This document shows, in pieces, positions 58,487 through 64,000 of a DNA stretch of 64,000 nucleotides. The notes below the pieces were generated by a model. The model did no database searches. It had not been told where the DNA came from and saw nothing but the letters and a program-made list of their open reading frames with translations. Both the position numbers and the translations under genes were made by a program. The stretch spans positions 82,280-146,279 of the forward strand of contig JAIBAE010000001.1 of the NCBI GenBank assembly GCA_019695345.1, given 5' to 3'. Every line of letters starts with the position of its first letter. Positions within the stretch are counted from its first letter, which is position 1. The DNA comes from Bacteroidota bacterium. GTDB lineage: Bacteria; Bacteroidota; Ignavibacteria; Kapaibacteriales; NICIL-2.

Positions 58487-61360
58487 TTAATCGTTTACTG
58501 AAAGTACTTTTATTAAGTCAACTATTTTATTGTTGCTGAATTGTGTCTTGAACTCAATTTTTACTTTGCCGTCAAAGAATTTTTCAGCGTGTTTGATTTT
58601 GAATTTTTCTTCGTCTCGAAGTCCGTCTTTGCTGTTTACATCTTTGGTCTCAACAATGAAGTTTAGTTTTTGTTCTCCGTCTTTGAATTTCAAAACATAG
58701 GCAAAGTCCGGTGAATATGATTTGCCACCTGCAACTGGAATTTTAATTGAGTTCTTCGGGATTTTCGTGAACACAATTACTTCTTTTATTTCTGTCTTGA
58801 TGTTAGATTTCTCCAAGTCAGAATCGTAATACAATTCGTCAAAGAAGTAAGAGTTTGCAACATCTTCGTCTGAAAACAAAACACCAACATCTGAAGCGGA
58901 AATTTCTTTCAACACATTTCCTTTTTCGTCTGTCAACTTGGTTGGATGAATGCTGTTTGAAACCTTTTTATATTCAATCGAATACTTGTCAAACGCTTGT
59001 GTCATTAAGAAAAAGTCAAAATTATGTTTGATTATTCTTAGTGTCGTTTGGTTAAGATATTTATTTATGTCTGTTTCTGCGTCAATGATTGATTGATGTA
59101 ATGTTGCGATGTTTATGTTTAGAATCTTTGAAAGTTCTTTCAAAAAGTCGCTGTATTTCATTATGGAAATAGTTGCGGTCTTTCGGTTGTAAACCGATTC
59201 AGGTTCGCTTGCAATTGCTTTGTTGTCCTTGATTTCAACTTTTGAAATTCTCTCATTAATTCCGTCCGAAGTGAAATTGTCTTTTTGTGCTTTTAAAAAT
59301 TCAGTGAACAAAGTTTTGAAGTTGGCTTCGTTGTCAAACTTATATTCCAAAATTACTTTCTCATTCAGTTTTTCCCATAGGTCTTTCAGTTCTTGATATT
59401 TTTCTGTTCTCACAACAACTTTCTTTTTCGGGTCGGTTGCTTTGCGAACCTTATTAGAGTTTACGCCTTCAAATATTCTCGGATAGCTTTGTTTGATGAA
59501 GTCAAACCCACCTGTCTTGAATGAGTTTGTTCTTGTGATTACGTTGTTAGTGTCTAAAACTTCCAAAAGTTCGTCTTCGGTTGTTTCGTATAACTCGCAA
59601 ATCTTTTTAATCATTTGCTCAGAAAGTTTGTCAGGAACTTGTTCAATGGAAATAGCTCCCGATTTCTGATTGATTTCATTCACCAATTTATCTACAAAGT
59701 CGCTTTCGGTAAAGTCAACAAAGTAGTTCAAATAAAATTGTTCGTCCTTTACACGGTTGCCATATTCATTCACTGGTAAACGTAAACCACGACCAACTTC
59801 TTGAAGTTTTGAAATTTCGCTGCCACTGCTTCGGAGTTTGCAAATCTGAAATACGTTTGGATTATCCCAACCTTCACGCAAGGTCCATTTTGAGAAAATA
59901 AACCGTCTTGGATTTTCCAAATCAAGCATTGCTTGTTTGTCGTGCAGAATTTCGTTTATCTCTTTTTCAATGGCTTCGTCTTTCTCCGTGTTGTCTTTTG
60001 AAAAATATCCTGCGTGTGTTGCCGAAAGGTCAAGCAATGTTTTTTCAAGATATGCTTTGTAAAAAGCATCTTTTTCTGTCTTTAGCAATTCTTCAATTTC
60101 TGCTTTGATATATTGTTCAACTGTTTTACGGATATAGCCTTCTTTGTTTCGGTATTCGTCTATATTGTCAATGAAGAAAAGCGTTAATGGTTTAATCTTT
60201 ACTTCACGTGTCAATAGCTGTTTTTCAATTTCAAAGTGGTGTTTAATTGCCTTTTGAATCATTGTTTCCTGCAACTTTTCGGCATAAGAATAAGGGTTGA
60301 TTTTATCACCCTTTTTCATTTCCAAACCATTGGTTAAAACAACTGTGCTTTTATTCAGGTTTTCAATTCCCAAATCGGACATTTCGGGATGAATCTTTTT
60401 TAGGCTTTCTTTTTTGGTAACTGTTACAGTTTTTCGTCTTTCGTTTTCAATCAATTCAAAACTGGCTTCTGTGCCGTCTGAATCAATGAATTTTACAATG
60501 GCGTTTTCACCTGCATTAAATTCTGTGATGTGTCCTATTACGCCTTTTACTAAATTTCTGTTGAATGAATCAACGGCAGTTAAAGTGTAAATCAAGTTTT
60601 CATAACCTTGAAAAGTTGCACCATAACGCAAGATAAATTGGGGCTTCATTTTCTGAATGTTCTCCCAAGTCTTATTGCCTTGCCCAAATTTGTGTGGCTC
60701 GTCAATAATCATAAAAGGTTTCGTTGCTCCAATGGCATCAAACGGAACAGTGTATTTGTCAAACAAACCTTTGTCAAAGCTTTTTTGCATTGTTTCAGAG
60801 TTAATCATACCTGCGTTGATAATCATAACCTGAATACTGTTTTTCTCAAAAGTTCCGGCATTTACAAAACTGGTTACTGCCGGTGGTATGAATGATTTTT
60901 TGCTCTTGCTGTTTTTCTGACTTTCTACAATATGCAAATGAAGCGTTTTGCCATATTGTTCTTTGAAATGCTCACGGCTGCTGTCCGATTTCAAAAAGTC
61001 AATTGTTCCTGCTTTGATTGATAAGGTTGGAACCACTACAATGAATTTGAAAATGCCGTAGTTTTTATTGAGTTCAAAAATTGTTTTGGTGTAGGTATAA
61101 GTTTTACCAGTTCCCGTTTCCATCATTATATCAATGATGTTGCTGTTACGCTTTATTTTTTCATTAACTCCGTTATCTTCCTGAATAGCTCTAATGTTCT
61201 CGGGATAAGTTCTTTCATTCGTAAAATCAAATGCAGGGTTAATGTAGTTCTTATCCGCTTCTGTGGGCTGAACAAGGCTAATGTTCTCAAACACCGCAAT
61301 AGAGCTATCTACTGCGTGTGATTGATGGTTCAGGTTCTTTTCAAAATTAAATCCCTTCAT
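58487..61360 (-). CDS. Type III restriction enzyme, Res subunit
   Basis: The product has 957 residues. With Mod it forms the type III complex, which uses ATP to communicate between two recognition sites and then cuts. Visible: helicase Walker A METGTGKTY near residue 80, DEAD-like box IIDEPHKFG near 219, a helicase-core TPWRE-type block (FSKWTLREGWDNPNVFQICKLRSSG near 500), and the C-terminal PD-(D/E)xK nuclease: SPDFAYVLKF then FIVETKD near residues 905-920. These appear intact. The start lies one base after the mod stop (TAA-T-ATG on the minus strand), so translation is coupled. Composition is AT-rich. Confidence 0.94.
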   Translation of the reverse strand: MKGFNFEKNLNHQSHAVDSSIAVFENISLVQPTEADKNYINPAFDFTNERTYPENIRAIQEDNGVNEKIKRNSNIIDIMMETGTGKTYTYTKTIFELNKNYGIFKFIVVVPTLSIKAGTIDFLKSDSSREHFKEQYGKTLHLHIVESQKNSKSKKSFIPPAVTSFVNAGTFEKNSIQVMIINAGMINSETMQKSFDKGLFDKYTVPFDAIGATKPFMIIDEPHKFGQGNKTWENIQKMKPQFILRYGATFQGYENLIYTLTAVDSFNRNLVKGVIGHITEFNAGENAIVKFIDSDGTEASFELIENERRKTVTVTKKESLKKIHPEMSDLGIENLNKSTVVLTNGLEMKKGDKINPYSYAEKLQETMIQKAIKHHFEIEKQLLTREVKIKPLTLFFIDNIDEYRNKEGYIRKTVEQYIKAEIEELLKTEKDAFYKAYLEKTLLDLSATHAGYFSKDNTEKDEAIEKEINEILHDKQAMLDLENPRRFIFSKWTLREGWDNPNVFQICKLRSSGSEISKLQEVGRGLRLPVNEYGNRVKDEQFYLNYFVDFTESDFVDKLVNEINQKSGAISIEQVPDKLSEQMIKKICELYETTEDELLEVLDTNNVITRTNSFKTGGFDFIKQSYPRIFEGVNSNKVRKATDPKKKVVVRTEKYQELKDLWEKLNEKVILEYKFDNEANFKTLFTEFLKAQKDNFTSDGINERISKVEIKDNKAIASEPESVYNRKTATISIMKYSDFLKELSKILNINIATLHQSIIDAETDINKYLNQTTLRIIKHNFDFFLMTQAFDKYSIEYKKVSNSIHPTKLTDEKGNVLKEISASDVGVLFSDEDVANSYFFDELYYDSDLEKSNIKTEIKEVIVFTKIPKNSIKIPVAGGKSYSPDFAYVLKFKDGEQKLNFIVETKDVNSKDGLRDEEKFKIKHAEKFFDGKVKIEFKTQFSNNKIVDLIKVLSVND

Positions 61361-61361
61361 A

Positions 61362-63347
61362 TTAATACCTTGTTATAAAGTCAATGTCGCTTTTTTTCTT
61401 GTTGTTGTAAGTTTTTACGTTTTCTGAAATCTCTCGTAAGCTCTTGCTCTCCAAGTGATAGCCAAAGGCAATGATGCTTTTAGGTTCAAAATGTTTGTCA
61501 GTGTCTATCTTTTCCAATAATGCTTTAAGGCTGTCTGTAGTAAACCCTTTGTTCATCAAATACAATCTTCCATTGCCATAATAAGCGGTGTAACCGCTTA
61601 AATCAACACTTTCTAAATCTTGCGTTAAAGCAATTCCGTCATAGGTTTTCCAAGTAGTCAGTAACGCTTTGATGTCATCTTCGGTAAGTTTGCCTGCATC
61701 AAAAAGGGTTTGCGAACTGTCAAACTGTTCTTCTTCAAAATTGTAATCTTCCCATATTGGAGTTGTTTCAAAAATTTTGAAGCCAAGATCTCCTTCATAA
61801 TTTTTATTGTCCTTTTTGATTTTCGTAGAAGCTCTAATGAGCCTCTCCTTTGTAATATCAAATATTGTTGGTTCACTTATTTTAAGTTCATTTTTCACAA
61901 AGTCATACATTGACTTGTTATTTTTCTCAGTAATCACCTCAGGTAATTGAACAAGAATAAATTTACGTTTACCATTTCCATTTAAATTGATATCCATTAC
62001 TGCTTCACCAGTTGTGCCTGAACCTGCGAAAAAATCCATAATAATTTCATCCTTTTTCACGTTTACTATTTTCATTAGATATTCAATAAGTTCTTTTGGC
62101 TTTGAAAATGAAAAATCTATTCCTAAGCTCAATAAATGCTTAGTCGCCTGTGAGTTCTTGTAGTCATAAATAATATCTTCAGGTAAATTCGTTTTGTCAG
62201 CTAAGTCATCCCAATAAACTTTATCATAAATATTCCATTTAGACTGTTCCAATTTTTCATTTATCAATGGAGATTTAGAACTTGCTTTAGTGAATATTAA
62301 TTTATCCTTATTTTCCAAATAAGTTTGCCAACTCCATCTCCAAACTTTATCATCATTACTTTTGGGTTTTATGTATGAAGCGTCTGCAATTACTTCTGGA
62401 TAATTATTGCCAGGTGGAATTACAAAGGAACCATCAGGACATTCAATCCAATATCTTTGATTAGGACGTGAGTCTAAAGATGGTTGGTATAGAGAAGCTC
62501 CATTTTTTTTGTAAAAGCCTTTTTCATCTTTTTCTGTATACTTATTAAAATCATCAGTCTTAGGAATGCCAAATCCGTCTAAATAGTTAATACTCTTTGC
62601 GAATACAATAAGGTAATCTTTAGTTGGCTTAAAATAGGTGCCTTTATCAGAAGTTTTCTTTGCTATTCGTGGAACTATAGATATAAAATTTTCTTCTCCG
62701 AATATTTCTTCATCCATTAATACTTTCAGCTGTGCAACTTCATTTTCTCCAATTGAAATGAAGATTACCCCGTCCTCTTTCAATAGTTGTTTGGCAATGT
62801 ATAGTCGTGGATACATAAAAGTCAACCAAGCTGAATGGCTGTTACTCTTCTGTTTTGTAAAATCTAAAATCCGCTTTGCTTTTTCTGCATCAATTCCAAT
62901 CAGGTTTTGTAATTCCTTTACAGTATATTTTCTATCGTCATTATACACAAAGCCATCACTACCTGTGTTGTAAGGCGGGTCTATGTAAACCATTTTTACT
63001 TGTTCGTAGTAGGCGTTGGCAAGGTGTTTTAAAACTTCCAGGTTGTCGCCTTTAATCAACAAGTTTTCAGAGTTGGCGTTTTCGGGTAAGGCGTTATGTG
63101 TTTCGTCTGCTTTTAGCAAAGTGTTGGCAGGGTCGCTTGCCAAAAGTCTTGCGTAGCTTTTGCCTAACCAGTCTAAACCGTAACTCTCGGTAGAAAAGTT
63201 GATTTCTTTTTCAGTCAGGTTGTTTTTGAATTTCTCTATTTGAAAATTTCCGTCTTTGTCAAAGCAATGAGGAAAATGAATTTTCAATGTTTCCAAATCT
63301 TTGTTCGGCACTTTTATGTCAGTTGTTATTTTTTGGTCTTTGCTCAT
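61362..63347 (-). CDS. Type III DNA methyltransferase, Mod subunit (N6-adenine)
   Basis: The product has 661 residues. It recognises the target and methylates adenine with SAM. The catalytic motif IV DPPYNTGSD is near residue 123 and motif I FFAGSGTTGEAV near 440, an order of the beta class (TRD between them), as for other type III Mods. A long N-terminal region (VPNKDLETLKIHFPHCFDKDGNFQIEKF) is typical of this group. Its ATG overlaps the TGA of the upstream HTH gene by four bases (ATGA), and its stop is one base from res. Translation of all three is coupled. Confidence 0.95.
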   Translation of the reverse strand: MSKDQKITTDIKVPNKDLETLKIHFPHCFDKDGNFQIEKFKNNLTEKEINFSTESYGLDWLGKSYARLLASDPANTLLKADETHNALPENANSENLLIKGDNLEVLKHLANAYYEQVKMVYIDPPYNTGSDGFVYNDDRKYTVKELQNLIGIDAEKAKRILDFTKQKSNSHSAWLTFMYPRLYIAKQLLKEDGVIFISIGENEVAQLKVLMDEEIFGEENFISIVPRIAKKTSDKGTYFKPTKDYLIVFAKSINYLDGFGIPKTDDFNKYTEKDEKGFYKKNGASLYQPSLDSRPNQRYWIECPDGSFVIPPGNNYPEVIADASYIKPKSNDDKVWRWSWQTYLENKDKLIFTKASSKSPLINEKLEQSKWNIYDKVYWDDLADKTNLPEDIIYDYKNSQATKHLLSLGIDFSFSKPKELIEYLMKIVNVKKDEIIMDFFAGSGTTGEAVMDINLNGNGKRKFILVQLPEVITEKNNKSMYDFVKNELKISEPTIFDITKERLIRASTKIKKDNKNYEGDLGFKIFETTPIWEDYNFEEEQFDSSQTLFDAGKLTEDDIKALLTTWKTYDGIALTQDLESVDLSGYTAYYGNGRLYLMNKGFTTDSLKALLEKIDTDKHFEPKSIIAFGYHLESKSLREISENVKTYNNKKKSDIDFITRY

Positions 63348-63559
63348 TTCTTGTCCTTTTTATTATCGTTGTCAATCAAGAGGTCTTTCACGTTTACATC
63401 CAATATTTTGGCTAAGTCGTAAAGAACCTCTATTCGTGGTTGTTGTCTGTTCTGCACATAAACATTTACTATATTGTAACTTTTACCCAATTGCACAGCA
63501 AGCCAAGTTTGCTTAATGCCTTTGTCGACCAACACTTCATTTATTTAGTACATTTGTTC
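63344..63559 (-). CDS. HTH (XRE-type) regulator of the RM operon
   Basis: The product has 71 residues from a likely TTG start at 63559 (LNKCTKYEVLVDKGIKQTW opens the reading frame); a GTG at 63535 would trim eight residues. The helix-turn-helix has GIKQTWLAVQLGKSYNIVNVYVQNRQQPRIEVLYDLAKIL, then VNVKDLL as in Cro/CI-type regulators. A compact HTH gene directly upstream of mod with a stop/start overlap is like the C-protein role in restriction systems, so it may control the operon. No operator could be seen with certainty. Confidence 0.82.
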
Positions 63560-63803
63560 AAATGGTGTCAAGTCGCGCAAAGATAGGTTTATATTTTTAG
63601 TATCTCATTTTGTAAGATAATAAAGTAATCAGAAAATTTTCAACAGTCTGTCGGTGTGTTGGCAAAAAATGGCTCTTTTGGTTTTTTGGGGTTGGCTCTT
63701 GTGTCGGCAAAAAAATGTACCATTTGAAGATTGGCTGTCTTTTTTACAATGACCGATATCAGGTAACTTTTGTACGATGAATGGAGAAGTTATTACACAA
63801 GGT
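63560..63803. other. Right flank of the RM island
   Basis: It carries two diverged repeats of GGCAAAAAA(A)TG with GGCTCTT near 63661-63720, and lies upstream of the HTH gene; the operon promoter should be here. No gene seen. Confidence 0.4.
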
Positions 63804-63867
63804 TCTTTCCGGCAAATGTATTGGTAGTGCGGAGTTGCAACGCATGGTGCCGTAATGCGATAGCAAA
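63804..63867 (-). repeat. Family A element, copy A18 (CGGCA/TGCCG type)
   Basis: Minus strand GCTATCGC, CGGCA/TGCCG, 33-nt loop. Fourth clear copy of the swapped stem. Confidence 0.85.
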
Positions 63868-63944
63868 CATTGAATATTATTCATGTTCATTCCGTAGCGG
63901 GGAGTTAATTTGCGTGTTGGATAGTTTATTTTATTGAGTTTGTT

Positions 63945-64000
63945 ATGGCAGAGCAGGAGATACGTCCGCGGTTTCCGGATAATGATGTTGTGTTTATTGT
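63945..64000 (+). CDS. Start of an unidentified gene (cut by window edge)
   Basis: An ATG at 63945 opens a frame to the right edge, beginning MAEQEIRPRFPDNDVVFIV. Too short to identify; the codon use and the position after A18 and a gap are consistent with a real gene. Confidence 0.45.
   Translation, partial: MAEQEIRPRFPDNDVVFI

Noticed and set aside
1..64000. tRNA, rRNA and CRISPR arrays
   Set aside because: No T-loop-like clusters or regularly spaced identical repeats were seen; the dispersed A and B families are not arrays.

Overview
The window is a 64 kb piece of a bacterial chromosome that most resembles the Bacteroidota/Chlorobi superphylum, possibly the Kapabacteria/Ignavibacteria side. 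Taxonomy is inferred. The support is: at least five secreted proteins with type IX secretion (Por) C-terminal sorting domains, many lipoproteins and outer-membrane-type proteins, weak ribosome binding sites, and a recurrent promoter box of the form TA-T-(T/C)-TT-(T/C)-G like the Bacteroidota -7 element TAnnTTTG. Single genes and short operons lie on both strands and most of the genes are core or metabolic. No tRNA, rRNA or CRISPR array was recognised.

Layout. 0-8 kb: the N-terminal half of a DUF1016 nuclease at the left edge, a ConA-like lipoprotein, an orphan tri-haem cytochrome c, a CDF metal exporter, CdsA and a lipoprotein. 8-15 kb: a core stretch with ManC, an ABC-2 permease, a small-protein/L31/S18 operon, DnaA and a PepF-type oligopeptidase. 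15-27 kb: two type IX cargo proteins, an RDD protein, tryptophan 2,3-dioxygenase, acetyl-CoA synthetase, a transglutaminase-like protein and an acyl-CoA dehydrogenase. 28-34 kb: RsmB, a LolD-like ATPase, a two-gene module of GNAT-like protein plus 59-residue partner, and GuaB. 34-38.6 kb: a visibly AT-richer block with a two-gene operon for a secreted metalloprotease and a secreted deiminase-like protein that seems to have lost its catalytic residues, then a DUF6680 protein. 38.7-49 kb: a PaaN-like dehydrogenase, AccD, a methyltransferase, a GT2 glycosyltransferase, RsmG-DUF4159, a secreted PNGase F-like protein and AsnS. 49-58 kb: the 3' remnant of a lost DNA methylase/restriction gene coupled to a small membrane protein, a giant DUF4175-like protein, a Ca-type P-ATPase and S4. 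58.4-63.6 kb: an AT-rich island with a complete type III restriction-modification operon (HTH regulator, Mod, Res).

The most striking feature is in the spaces between genes. Two families of short GC-rich repeats punctuate the whole window. Family A has 19 recognisable copies of about 60 bp: a GCTATCGC box, then a 5-bp stem (CCGCA...TGCGG) closing a loop of 30-33 nt, then a GAAAGAA-like tail. Four copies carry CGGCA...TGCCG instead, so both sides of the stem changed together. That compensatory change points to selection for a folded RNA or single-stranded DNA. Most copies lie just 3' of a gene and in that gene's direction, and four contain an internal hairpin followed by a T-rich tract. Family B has 14 copies or half-copies of about 70 bp, with CTGCGC...GCGCAG outer pairing and often a nested hairpin. 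Two loci hold head-to-head half-plus-full pairs. The functions of both families are unknown.
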